Of a stretch of 64,000 bases of DNA, positions 52,015 through 61,352 are shown one piece after another; within the stretch, counting starts at the first letter, position 1, and the number at the start of each line of letters is the position of its first letter. Source of the stretch: Reinekea forsetii (GTDB lineage: Bacteria; Pseudomonadota; Gammaproteobacteria; Pseudomonadales; Natronospirillaceae); the NCBI RefSeq assembly GCF_018860385.1, contig NZ_JAHKPH010000010.1:67773-131772 (forward strand), in the 5' to 3' direction. The translations under genes were made by a program, and so were the position numbers. The notes beneath the pieces are model-generated. The model saw only the letters and a list, made by a program, of their open reading frames with translations, was not told where the DNA came from and searched no databases.

Positions 52015-54666
52015 CTAGAGCGACCCTGGTGGTGCGCACAAAATCATTCGTACGCCGCTGGTCGCAAATTCACAATGCTCCCAAGCGTCAGCTTCAATCG
52101 CGATTTGCTGTTTCAGTTTTTCAACATCATCGGCTGTTACCAACGGATTGACACTCGCTAGGTATACAATGCGTTCTAATCGTGCACGATTAAACTCAAA
52201 TGATGACTGCTTGGCCTTTTCCAATATGTTGTTAAAACGTAACCTAGCGTGCTTTTGACTGGCGTCATAAAGAGGGTTAATACGGTCTTTCGCCTGACGC
52301 ACCATTTTGCGAGCAAGCTTGACCGGTAAGGTTTTAACCTGCTCTTGCAAGCTGTCTTCCGTTAAAATAGAGGCTAAGTCTTTGTCGCCGCCTTCTAGTA
52401 CTAGCGTTCGATATAGAGCTTCATCTAAGTGCGGTTTCATCGCATGTATGTGCTTTTCTGGTAAAACAACCGACCATTGTGTTTCTAAAAGGAGTTGTCC
52501 AGCTGGAACCTGCTCTGATTCTAAAAGGGCAATACTCGCCTGGCCAATATCGGTTCCAGACAAGATATCTTGTAACCCTTGAATGAAAGGGTGTTCCCAA
52601 GAAATGAATAAAATATCTTCACGCTCTAACGCCTTATCACGTCGGAAAGTGATTGTAGCACCGCCTTCTGGAATACCAGGAAGGGTAGGTATGAGCATGT
52701 TACTCGACGGAATAAGCTCATAAATGCCCGTACCTAACGCTTCAAAATGTAGATTCAATAGATTTGCGGCCATTTCAACTACATCAAGCGGGTGTTCAAA
52801 CTCTAAATCTTCGATTGCGTGGCGAATCTCATTCGCTTCTGGCTGGCGACATGAGTTTAATTCAAGAAGTATATCTCGACCGTTTTCAAGCTCTTGAGAA
52901 AGCTGTTCAATTTCAACGACAACTTCTTTTAGTAACTCATCACTCGGGTTACTAAACCATTCTTGAGCGTATTTATCATGCACTGCACCAGCGGCGGGTT
53001 GCATGCCTTCTAAACAATTCAGGGCATCATGGTACCAGCGGTACTTCATCGCATCATCGCTTTGTGCATTGGCCATGATATGAATTTCGATGGTTTGTTT
53101 TTGGCCAATACGATCTAAACGGCCAATTCGTTGTTCTAAAACATCCGGGTGGTCGGGTAAATCCCACAGTACTAAATGGTGGCAAAATTGAAAGTTTCGG
53201 CCTTCACCACCGATTTCAGAGCACACTAAAATTTGTGCGCCATCTTCATCGTCGGCAAAATGTGCTGCGGCTCTGTCTCGTTCAATTAGGTCTAAGCCTT
53301 CATGAAAGGCCGTCGCTTCTACGCCATGAACATGCCACAGCGTCTGGGCGAGCTCTTTTGCTGTTTCCATCGTTTGAGTAATAAGCAACACTTTTTCGCC
53401 ACGATGATCTTTAAGGAATTGAAACAGTGCTTTTTCACGTTCCGTCTCGCTTTCAAATTCTTGAAAGTCTGCAACTCGCTCATGGAACCCCTTGACGCCT
53501 TTTCGTGTATTACGATAAACAACTCGGCCAGTACCATGTCTGTCTAACAACGCTGACAGCGCTTCTTGCGGGTCATCGTTCCAAGAAACGCCCAGTGCAT
53601 TTAGCTCATTAATGGTTTGATCTGTAATTTGGTCCGCATTGAGGTCACGAGCAATATTAGTTAATGCTGAAAAGTTGGCTTCTTCACTTTGATACTTTTC
53701 AAAGCTAGTAAAACGACCAGCATCTAATAATTGTAAGCGACCAAAGTGTGCTTGTTGCCCTAATTGCTCTGGAGTCGCCGTCATTAATAATAGGTGAGGG
53801 GTGGTGTGCGCCAGTTCAGTCCAATGCAGGCTGGAATTGTCTGCGTTTTCGCTCTCTAAGTGGTGGGCCTCATCAACCACCAGCATGTCCCAGTCTAATT
53901 CGGTGATAAGTGCCATGGTGAATTCATTGCGGAGCTCTTTATGAGTTACTAGGTGTACTTGGCCCATGGCAAAATCGTGAGCGATGTCTTGGTAAAGTTC
54001 ACAATGAATTGAAAATCGGCGAATCAGTTCAACAAGCCATTGCGCCTGAAGAGCTTCAGGCACAGCAATTAAAATTCTTTTTGCGCGACCCTGATGATAC
54101 AAGCGATTAATGATTAAGCCAGCTTCAATGGTTTTCCCCAATCCTACTTCATCTGCCAAGAGAGCTCGAACGTGTGTATGTTCTGTTGCTTTTTTGGCTA
54201 CATAAAGCTGGTGAGGTAAGAGGTCTGATCGAGTACCCAGTAACCCATTTAAATTTTGGTTCCAAATGGTGGAGATACCTTTATCTAACGTTGAGCGAAA
54301 AGAAAACCAATTAGGATGATCGGTTTGGCCGGTAATTAGCCGCATAATCGGGTTGTTGCGTTTAACGGTGTCGGCCAGATCTGTTTCTGGCACCATGCGT
54401 TCGCCTTCTACTTCATATATGACAATGCCATTTAGCTCATGAACCTCTGTAATGGTCATTTGGCCATCATCTCGGTGCTCTAAGGTATCTCCTGCTTCTA
54501 ACACCAACCGTGTTAATGGTGCTTCTTGCAGTGAGTAATGACGTTCACACTCTTGTTCTGGGAAAAAGAGGGTTACGGCTCTGGCTTCGATGCTTTGCAC
54601 CATGCCTAAGCCAAGTTCTGGTTCACTGTCGACAAGCCAACGTTGCCCTTGAACAAACTCCGTCAT
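52015..54666 (-). CDS. rapA: RNA polymerase-associated ATPase RapA (HepA)
   Basis: RapA is a Swi2/Snf2-type translocase that rescues RNA polymerase. It has 883 residues, shorter than E. coli RapA (968). The N-terminal Tudor-like region (GQRWLVDSEPELGLGMV) is followed by the helicase core with Walker A LLADEVGLGKTIEAGLI, DEAH box VVDEAHHLE, motif III LLMTATPEQLG and motif VI EQRIGRLDRIGQKQ. A C-terminal region of about 330 residues follows. It is divergent from the M16C peptidase gene. Confidence 0.95.
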   Translation of the reverse strand: MTEFVQGQRWLVDSEPELGLGMVQSIEARAVTLFFPEQECERHYSLQEAPLTRLVLEAGDTLEHRDDGQMTITEVHELNGIVIYEVEGERMVPETDLADTVKRNNPIMRLITGQTDHPNWFSFRSTLDKGISTIWNQNLNGLLGTRSDLLPHQLYVAKKATEHTHVRALLADEVGLGKTIEAGLIINRLYHQGRAKRILIAVPEALQAQWLVELIRRFSIHCELYQDIAHDFAMGQVHLVTHKELRNEFTMALITELDWDMLVVDEAHHLESENADNSSLHWTELAHTTPHLLLMTATPEQLGQQAHFGRLQLLDAGRFTSFEKYQSEEANFSALTNIARDLNADQITDQTINELNALGVSWNDDPQEALSALLDRHGTGRVVYRNTRKGVKGFHERVADFQEFESETEREKALFQFLKDHRGEKVLLITQTMETAKELAQTLWHVHGVEATAFHEGLDLIERDRAAAHFADDEDGAQILVCSEIGGEGRNFQFCHHLVLWDLPDHPDVLEQRIGRLDRIGQKQTIEIHIMANAQSDDAMKYRWYHDALNCLEGMQPAAGAVHDKYAQEWFSNPSDELLKEVVVEIEQLSQELENGRDILLELNSCRQPEANEIRHAIEDLEFEHPLDVVEMAANLLNLHFEALGTGIYELIPSSNMLIPTLPGIPEGGATITFRRDKALEREDILFISWEHPFIQGLQDILSGTDIGQASIALLESEQVPAGQLLLETQWSVVLPEKHIHAMKPHLDEALYRTLVLEGGDKDLASILTEDSLQEQVKTLPVKLARKMVRQAKDRINPLYDASQKHARLRFNNILEKAKQSSFEFNRARLERIVYLASVNPLVTADDVEKLKQQIAIEADAWEHCEFATSGVRMILCAPPGSL

Positions 54667-54824
54667 ATATACCTCTGAAACTGAGAAAGGGGCGGTATTC
54701 TACGGATTTAACCATAATATTAAAGGGTTATATCCAAACTTAATTTGCTTTCAACCCCTTTAGCGCCATAAGCTATAGCGATCTCTATTAAAAATAGACC
54801 AAATCTTAGGCACAGGCATAATAA

Positions 54825-57755
54825 ATGACCAAATCTGAAGTTAAGACAGCAACAATGTCTCCCCATTCATCATTTGAGGCGATTAAATCTCACTATGTTG
54901 AATCACTTAATGTTCGCCTAGAACATTACCGTCATAAAAAAACAGGCGCAGATCACTTTCACCTAGCCAGTGACCACGAAGAAAATGTATTTATGGTGAC
55001 ATTGCGCACTATGCCAAAAGACTCTTCCGGTGTAGCCCATATTTTAGAGCATACGGCATTATGCGGTTCAGAAAAGTACCCAGTTCGTGATCCATTTTTT
55101 ATGATGACACGCCGTTCTCTAAATACCTTTATGAATGCAATGACCAGTAGCGACTGGACAGCATATCCATTTGCCAGCGAAAACAAAAAAGATTACGAAA
55201 ACCTTTTAGATGTGTATTTGGACGCTGTATTTTTTTCTAGGCTAGATGAGCTAGACTTTTTACAAGAAGGGCATCGTTTAGAATTCGAAGAACCCACAAA
55301 CACAGAGTCACCACTAGTGTATAAAGGTGTTGTGTATAACGAAATGAAAGGAGCCATGAGCTCACCGGTTAGTCAGATATACCAATCTTTAAAACATTAT
55401 TTGTTTCCAAACAATACTTATCACTTTAACAGTGGTGGTGATCCTGAGTGTATCCCAGATTTAACATACGATGATTTACTCTCTTTCTATAAAACTCATT
55501 ATCACCCATCTAATGCTAGCTTTTTTACATTTGGAAACCGTTCAGCTGAAGATATACAGCAGCGCATTGATGAAAAAGCTTTAAATAGATTTGATGCTTT
55601 AAATGAAAAGCTATCTGTACCTTTAGAGAAACGTTTCAATCGTGAGCTAAGAGTTGAAGATGCCTATGCCTTTGAAGGTGACAGTGTTGACAACAAAACT
55701 TATTTATCGATGGGATGGTTATTAGGAGAAAGCACAGATCTATTCGCACAACTCGAAGCGCATTTATTAAGCGACTTATTATTCGATAACAGCGCATCAC
55801 CGCTTAGAAAAGCGTTAGAAACGTGTGAATTCGGTACGAACCCAAGCCCTCTATGTGGCTTAGATGATTCGAATCGTGAAATGGTCTTTTTATGTGGTCT
55901 AGAAGGTAGCGAACCAAAGCACCAGCAAGATTTTGAACAGCTTGTTTTAAATACCTTAAAAGAAGTAGCGCAAAAAGGTGTGCCACAAGAAAGCATTGAT
56001 GCGATGTTGCACCAACTTGAGTTGTCGCAACGTGAAATTACTGGTGATGGCTATCCCTATGGTTTGCAACTTATTTTATCATTGACTGGTGCCGCTACTC
56101 ACGGTGGCAGTGTTATGGATGCATTAGATATAGATGCTGCACTTGAAAAGTTAAGAATTAAAAGTAAGAGCCCTGATTACATTCCTGAACTGGTCAATAA
56201 GTTGCTATTGCAGAATGTGCATCGCGTAACGTTAACAATGCGCCCTGATGCTAAACTCGTTGAGCGACAAACAAACAATGAACGACTGCGTTTAGAAGCC
56301 ATTGAAGATAGTCTTACGGAAGCAGAAAAGAAAGCGATTGTTGAACAAGCTAGTGCATTGAAAGTACGTCAAGAACAACCCGATGATGGTGACATATTAC
56401 CCAAGGTCACCTTGGCCGATGTAAAACCTGATGTGAAAACTTTAGCACCCATTAAAGAGATGCCTATTGTTCAATACGGTGCAGGCACGAACGGCATTGC
56501 TTACCAGCAACTTTATTGGGCATTACCTGTTTTAAGCAAAGAAGAACAAATTTTGTTGCCTATTTATACATCGCTTTTAACCGAACTAGGCTCGGGTGAT
56601 AAGTCGTATTTAGATATGCAAAATTGGCAGGCTGCACGGACCGGCAGTGTTCATCTTTACAGCATGTATAAACCGAGCCTGACCGATTTAGACAGCATTA
56701 ATGGTTATTTAATTTTCTCAGGAAAAAGTTTAGTTCGACACGCGGATGAATTAACAGACATCATGGCAAGTCACTGGCTAGAGCCTCGCTTTGATGAAGT
56801 AGATCGAATATTAGACTACCTAACCCTTATGAGTTCGCGCCGATCGCAGGGTATTACTGGCAGCGGGCATAGCTTAGCCATGCAAGCGGCATCGAGCGCA
56901 CAAAGTGTTGGCAGTGCTTTTGTTTACAACAGCTCGGGTCTTCCTGCGATTGCTAGACTAAAACAATGGGTTGAACAATGGAAACAATCTCCAGAGCAAT
57001 TAACACAGTGGTTGCAAGGTTTATATGCGCTGCATAAAAAGCTTTCTTCTTTAACACCACATGCACTGTTAGTTGCTGAAAAAGATGAATTACCCGTTCT
57101 TGAAGCGCATTTATTGCAAAGTAAATTCAAATTAACGGCAGAACCCAGTAATTCTGTTCAGCCTGCAGAGGTAAATAACCACTCAAAAATAGTTTGGAGT
57201 ACTTCTACACAAGTTAACTTTTGTGCGGCCGCTTTTAAAACAGTTGCGCCGACTCACGAAGATTCCGCGCCTTTAACGGTGTTAGCTGGTGTGCTAAGAA
57301 ACAACTATTTGCATCGAACTATCCGTGAACAAGGAGGTGCATACGGGGGAGGAGCATCACACGATAACAGCAATGGCGTTTTCAGATTTTATTCGTATCG
57401 AGACCCTCGTTTAGAGGAAACGCTAAAAGACTTTAATGCGAGTATTGAGTGGTTAGCCCAAGGAGATTTTACGTCTGAAAAAGTAGAAGAATCTATTTTA
57501 GGCGTAGTAAGCTCGATGGATAAGCCTGGTTCACCGGCCGGAGAGGCTAAAATTGCTTACCAAAACAGACTTTTTGCTCGTACTGATGACTTTAGACGTG
57601 TATATCGTGAGCAATTGTTGAATGTTAATAAGCAACAACTCGTTGACTTAGCCGGAAAATACTTAACAAGCGATAATGCTTCTCATGCGGTCATTACTAA
57701 TGGAGAACAAGCTGAAGTATTGGCAGATAAGGGCTTTAATTGGCAAAAAATTTAG
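54825..57755 (+). CDS. M16C-family metallopeptidase (presequence-protease-like)
   Basis: The protein has 976 residues in the two-half clamshell arrangement of M16C peptidases. The inverted zinc motif HXXEH is His72-Glu75-His76 in VAHILEHTALCGS, and a downstream Glu ligand lies in VYNEMKGAMSSP. The second half has the inactive-domain signature REQGGAYGGGASHDN. No signal peptide is seen, so it is probably cytosolic, degrading peptides. ATG 54825 or 54855 can be the start. Confidence 0.92.
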   Translation: MTKSEVKTATMSPHSSFEAIKSHYVESLNVRLEHYRHKKTGADHFHLASDHEENVFMVTLRTMPKDSSGVAHILEHTALCGSEKYPVRDPFFMMTRRSLNTFMNAMTSSDWTAYPFASENKKDYENLLDVYLDAVFFSRLDELDFLQEGHRLEFEEPTNTESPLVYKGVVYNEMKGAMSSPVSQIYQSLKHYLFPNNTYHFNSGGDPECIPDLTYDDLLSFYKTHYHPSNASFFTFGNRSAEDIQQRIDEKALNRFDALNEKLSVPLEKRFNRELRVEDAYAFEGDSVDNKTYLSMGWLLGESTDLFAQLEAHLLSDLLFDNSASPLRKALETCEFGTNPSPLCGLDDSNREMVFLCGLEGSEPKHQQDFEQLVLNTLKEVAQKGVPQESIDAMLHQLELSQREITGDGYPYGLQLILSLTGAATHGGSVMDALDIDAALEKLRIKSKSPDYIPELVNKLLLQNVHRVTLTMRPDAKLVERQTNNERLRLEAIEDSLTEAEKKAIVEQASALKVRQEQPDDGDILPKVTLADVKPDVKTLAPIKEMPIVQYGAGTNGIAYQQLYWALPVLSKEEQILLPIYTSLLTELGSGDKSYLDMQNWQAARTGSVHLYSMYKPSLTDLDSINGYLIFSGKSLVRHADELTDIMASHWLEPRFDEVDRILDYLTLMSSRRSQGITGSGHSLAMQAASSAQSVGSAFVYNSSGLPAIARLKQWVEQWKQSPEQLTQWLQGLYALHKKLSSLTPHALLVAEKDELPVLEAHLLQSKFKLTAEPSNSVQPAEVNNHSKIVWSTSTQVNFCAAAFKTVAPTHEDSAPLTVLAGVLRNNYLHRTIREQGGAYGGGASHDNSNGVFRFYSYRDPRLEETLKDFNASIEWLAQGDFTSEKVEESILGVVSSMDKPGSPAGEAKIAYQNRLFARTDDFRRVYREQLLNVNKQQLVDLAGKYLTSDNASHAVITNGEQAEVLADKGFNWQKI

Positions 57756-57772
57756 CGCTAAGTTGTGCGGTT

Positions 57773-57801
57773 AAAAAGGGCTGCCAAAAGGGCAGCCTTT
57801 T
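57773..57801. terminator. Terminator between the M16C gene and xthA
   Basis: A stem GGCTGCC/GGCAGCC with an AAAAG loop is flanked by A5 on the left and T4 on the right, suitable for both convergent genes. Confidence 0.85.
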
Positions 57802-57805
57802 ATGT

Positions 57806-58630
57806 TTAGGCAAGTTCAATATCTAACGTCAGCCAAATGGGCGCATGGTCGCTGGGTTTTTCTAAACCGCGAGTATCGTAATCTATCCCGGCTTCTTTAA
57901 TTAATGGTACTAATGGTTTGGTGATCATGATTTGATCAATGCGAAGTCCGCGTTTTGGGTTGTCATCAAAACCTTTAGACCGGTAATCAAACCAACTGAA
58001 TCGATCGTTAACTTCGGGATACAAGTGACGGTAGGAATCGATAAAGCCCCAATCTCGAATGCGTTCAAACCATTCACGTTCTTCTGGTAGAAAAGCTGAC
58101 TTACCTTCACGCAACCAACGTTTGGCGTTTTTTTCGCCAATGCCAATATCGTTATCGACTGGTGCAATATTAAAATCACCTAAAATAATGACTAAATCAT
58201 CTGGAGTAACATTCGTATTTAGCCACGCAAGTAAATCGGCGTAAAATTTGCGCTTTGCTGGCCATTTGGTTTCGTGTTTATTGCTTTCGCCTTGTGGGAA
58301 ATATCCGTTAATAACAGTTAGTAATTGGCCATTAACTAATGGGTGCTGGGTGATAATAAGCCTGCGCTGGTCATCTTCGGAGTCGGTAGGGTAGCCGCAA
58401 GTATACTCCACTGGGGTCCGAGTAAGCGTTGCAACGCCATGGTGTGCCTTTTGCCCCCAAGTTTGCGAAACCAATCCACTGGCTGCTTGCACATCTTCAT
58501 GTGGGTATAAGTCGCTATGAACCTTAATTTCTTGCAAGCACAGAATGTCGGGGTCGTGTTGCGCTTTTAAGGCCGCTAATTGATGATAACGGGCTCGTAC
58601 GCCATTGATATTAAAAGAAATAATCTTCAT
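57806..58630 (-). CDS. xthA: Exodeoxyribonuclease III
   Basis: XthA is the major AP endonuclease and a 3'-5' exonuclease in base-excision repair. It has 274 residues. The EEP-family motifs are ISFNINGVRARYHQL, LCLQEIKVHSD (metal Glu), INGYFPQGESN, ILGDFNIAPVDNDIG and the final SDHAPIW with the catalytic His. It is divergent from tdk across 83 bases. Confidence 0.96.
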   Translation of the reverse strand: MKIISFNINGVRARYHQLAALKAQHDPDILCLQEIKVHSDLYPHEDVQAASGLVSQTWGQKAHHGVATLTRTPVEYTCGYPTDSEDDQRRLIITQHPLVNGQLLTVINGYFPQGESNKHETKWPAKRKFYADLLAWLNTNVTPDDLVIILGDFNIAPVDNDIGIGEKNAKRWLREGKSAFLPEEREWFERIRDWGFIDSYRHLYPEVNDRFSWFDYRSKGFDDNPKRGLRIDQIMITKPLVPLIKEAGIDYDTRGLEKPSDHAPIWLTLDIELA

Positions 58631-58713
58631 TTGGGTCCTTAGGCATTGTGGCTTGAAGGGTTTGGCGGCTATTATTACCAGACCTTAAGCAAATTACCAA
58701 TGTTAGGCATTCT

Positions 58714-59286
58714 ATGGCGCAACTCTATTTTTATTATTCGGCGATGAATGCCGGTAAATCAACTGCACTTTTGCAATCTGACTATAATTATCTTGAGCGT
58801 GGAATGACCACACGGTTACTGACGGCCCAATTAGATAATCGCTTTGGTGAAGCTACCATTTCTTCAAGAATAGGGCTTTCTAAGCCTGCCGACACCTTCA
58901 ATGAAAGCACTGATTTAGTTACTTGGTACTTAGACGGACCCAAAGTTAATTGTATATTCATCGATGAAGCACAGTTTTTAACCAAAGAGCAGGTAAATCA
59001 GCTGGCGGTTATTGTAGACAAATACAACACGCCTGTTTTGTGCTACGGCATTCGTACTGATTTTCAAGGTGAGTTGTTTTCCGGCAGTGCACGGCTTCTG
59101 GCAATTGCAGATAAGCTTACTGAATTGAAAACCGTTTGCCACTGTGGCCGAAAAGCCATCATGGTTGTAAGAATGGATGAACAAGGCAAAGCATTGGCTC
59201 ATGGTGCGCAAGTACAAATTGGCGGCAATGAAAAATACGTATCTATGTGCCGGCGTCATTATCATGAAGCATTAGCGATAGCCTAG
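58714..59286 (+). CDS. tdk: Thymidine kinase
   Basis: Tdk phosphorylates thymidine in nucleotide salvage. It has 190 residues. The P-loop is [13 protein letters not shown], Walker [11 protein letters not shown], and the zinc-binding cysteines are in TVCHCGRKA and the C-terminal SMCRRHYHE. This is a type II (tetrameric) thymidine kinase. It ends nine bases from the convergent GNAT gene, with only a weak hairpin between. Confidence 0.97.
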   Translation: MAQLYFYYSAMNAGKSTALLQSDYNYLERGMTTRLLTAQLDNRFGEATISSRIGLSKPADTFNESTDLVTWYLDGPKVNCIFIDEAQFLTKEQVNQLAVIVDKYNTPVLCYGIRTDFQGELFSGSARLLAIADKLTELKTVCHCGRKAIMVVRMDEQGKALAHGAQVQIGGNEKYVSMCRRHYHEALAIA

Positions 59287-59295
59287 TTTTTACTT

Positions 59296-60120
59296 TTAAC
59301 CCGCCGTTTTGCGGTGGGACTCTGGCCACCAGCACAATGAACATTCACGTTCGACAATGGAAAACCCTAAGCTTTGATACAACGCCGTTGCGTGGTAATG
59401 CTCATCGGCCACAATAACCAATGTTTGTAGAGAGCTAGGGGCTTTTTGTATAAGTAATGTTAATAAAGTAGAGGCGATTTTTTGGTTCTGATACTCAGGT
59501 ATCACGTGTACATTTTGGAAACGACCTAGTGCATCTTTATGGTATAAACCGGCATAACCAATTAATTTGTTGTTAACAAAGGCTCCTAAATAGTTTCCCA
59601 GCTGTGCTTTTTCTAGTTGTTTATAATTTTTTGCTTTTCGTGTTAAGTAGGTTTTCAAGCCTTCTTCAGAATAATCACCTTGTTGATCTGCTATTGATAA
59701 CTGAATCCATTGCTCCCAATCTTCCTGCGAAGTTAATGCGCGATAAACAGGGGTTTGATTTAGTTGTATAGGCTCTTTAAAGGCGGATTTGTTCAGCGCA
59801 AGAATGTGCATTTCTTCAAATTCAAAACCTGCACTCGTAAAAGACTCTATAATAGCCGACTCATTCTCATTATTTCTAACCCAGCTAAAAGTAAAGTGTT
59901 CTACTTTAGGCATGTCTTTAAATTCATGAGTGAATATTTTCAGCCATTCTTCTTTTGAATGAGTGCTAATTGGAACACTTAACGCTAATAAATTTCCAAA
60001 ATAATAACTCGGGTTGCTGGCCGTTTTTAAAACTATATACTCTGGTTTTACGAGGATATCCGCTTCGAGTTGGCTGATTACAAACTCACTTTGAAACCCT
60101 AAATTACTTATTGGCGTCAT
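59296..60120 (-). CDS. GNAT-family N-acetyltransferase
   Basis: The protein has 274 residues. The C-terminal half is a GNAT domain with acetyl-CoA-binding motif A as VHVIPEYQNQKIASTLLTLL and motif B as HYHATALYQSLGFSIVERE. The N-terminal ~120 residues may be a degenerate second GNAT domain. Substrate unknown. It ends with a Cys-Trp-rich tail (SLCWWPESHRK). It follows the next upstream gene (another GNAT) by 13 bases, so the two are probably cotranscribed. Confidence 0.83.
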   Translation of the reverse strand: MTPISNLGFQSEFVISQLEADILVKPEYIVLKTASNPSYYFGNLLALSVPISTHSKEEWLKIFTHEFKDMPKVEHFTFSWVRNNENESAIIESFTSAGFEFEEMHILALNKSAFKEPIQLNQTPVYRALTSQEDWEQWIQLSIADQQGDYSEEGLKTYLTRKAKNYKQLEKAQLGNYLGAFVNNKLIGYAGLYHKDALGRFQNVHVIPEYQNQKIASTLLTLLIQKAPSSLQTLVIVADEHYHATALYQSLGFSIVERECSLCWWPESHRKTAG

Positions 60121-60133
60121 ATATTATTTTGCT

Positions 60134-60610
60134 TTACATTGATTGATTTGGAGTGATAGGCGTAGAGTAGCCATCTGGAAATGATTCGGGTAAAAGCATT
60201 CCACCTAATATTTTTTGGTAAAAATCTACCGGTCCAGGCGAACCGATAAACGCATATACATAGCCTCGTTGCATTAAACGATGCATCGCATCTACTAGCA
60301 ATATTTTACCTAAACCTAAGCCACGCTCGCTCTCTAACACACCAGTGGGCCCGAAAAAGCTTGGGAATGTTAAATCGAAACCGGCAAATCCGACTATAGA
60401 ATTATTCTTAGTAATAAGAGAAACTTTAGCCGGGTGGCCGGACAGTCCGCACAATACTTCATTTGACCATTCAGGTAAAAAATTCGCATCGACCCATTCA
60501 ACAATGGTTTGGCTATCCCAAGGTTTCGCGATGTCTAATGTATAACCATCTGGCAGTGCTGGAATAGGTGGTAAGTTTTTAAGTGGAACAATCATATCCG
60601 GCATAGGCAT
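60134..60610 (-). CDS. GNAT-family N-acetyltransferase
   Basis: The protein has 158 residues. Motif A reads GPTGVLESERGLGLGKILL, followed by AMHRLMQRGYVYAFIGSPG and a C-terminal VDFYQKILGGMLLPES. The substrate cannot be read. It is first in a two-gene minus-strand unit with the 274-residue GNAT gene. MPMPDM gives two close starts (60610 or 60604). Confidence 0.8.
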   Translation of the reverse strand: MPMPDMIVPLKNLPPIPALPDGYTLDIAKPWDSQTIVEWVDANFLPEWSNEVLCGLSGHPAKVSLITKNNSIVGFAGFDLTFPSFFGPTGVLESERGLGLGKILLVDAMHRLMQRGYVYAFIGSPGPVDFYQKILGGMLLPESFPDGYSTPITPNQSM

Positions 60611-60983
60611 TACTCTTTAAAACCTTTAAAAGTGTAGTGTAGGGTCATAGTATCCTATTGGTAATAGGGTTCAACTTTATCACCGTAGAGCGTGTATCCG
60701 CTGCCCCCAAATCAGATTCTTGATACTCCACCTTGAAAAGCTTACTGACGTGGGCAGGGTCATAGGTGCATCGTATTGAAGTGCTTTTAATGCTTCAATA
60801 AGCTCTGTTGCTGCAGGCGAGCCGTGCTCCAAATTTCCGTTATCGTATTACCATATCACGGGTATGTTAGTTTGCCTCCCTAATTACGATTTATTGGTAT
60901 AGCTTGTGCATAATTGTTTAATTTAAGTAGATCGAACTAGGAATAAACAGAAAGGCCCCTGATTAGGGAATAATATTTGCCCT
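60611..60983. other. Long spacer with a decayed coding-like stretch
   Basis: This is the only gene-free stretch over 300 bases. On the minus strand 60680-60847 stays open for 55 codons, bounded by stops, and reads like protein (GNLEHGSPAATELIEALKAL) but has no ATG start. It may be a gene remnant left by deletion. I recognise no family. The rest (60611-60679 and 60848-60983) shows no hairpin, RNA gene or promoter I can support. Confidence 0.3.
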
Positions 60984-61223
60984 TTAAAAGTGCACCTTGA
61001 GAGTAGATAAGCGACGAAAAGACATTTTAAATTCAGGGTAATGAGTGTCATTTGAAGACGGTAACAGTGCCAAAGTGGTATCGGCATGAAAAGATTCACA
61101 GTCAATAATCTCGACTTCATGAAGATCTTCTATATGGCTTAATTGGTGAACAAGCACAATGATGTTGGTCGACAAAAATACGCCAAACATCAATACAAAT
61201 AGCAGTGTGTGAGTACGGTCCAT
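60984..61223 (-). CDS. Small His-rich membrane-anchored protein
   Basis: The protein has 79 residues from ATG 61223: an N-terminal hydrophobic helix (about 7-27) and an outside part with several His/Asp/Cys residues (VHQLSHIEDLHEVEIIDCES). The pattern loosely recalls small metal-linked DUF2946-like proteins, but this is unproven. No clear ribosome site is seen; a TTG start at 61262 is possible. It is divergent from the chemoreceptor gene. Confidence 0.5.
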   Translation of the reverse strand: MDRTHTLLFVLMFGVFLSTNIIVLVHQLSHIEDLHEVEIIDCESFHADTTLALLPSSNDTHYPEFKMSFRRLSTLKVHF

Positions 61224-61352
61224 TTTGAGAATAACTGCCGATAAGATAAGGGCGGTAATCAACTATGTTGGCGTTTGAAAGAAAACTCCACATATTTGAA
61301 AAATGTCTATAATCAATTAAACAGCAAATATTGTGCTACAACGGAGTATTGC

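Noticed and set aside
54797-54835. Direct repeat GACCAAATCT upstream of and inside the M16C start
   Set aside because: A ten-base repeat 30 bases apart is short enough to be chance in AT-rich DNA and matches no known element.
59296-59330. Hairpin at the tdk/GNAT convergent ends as a terminator
   Set aside because: The stem contains a G-T pair, overlaps the GNAT stop and has no T tract on either strand.
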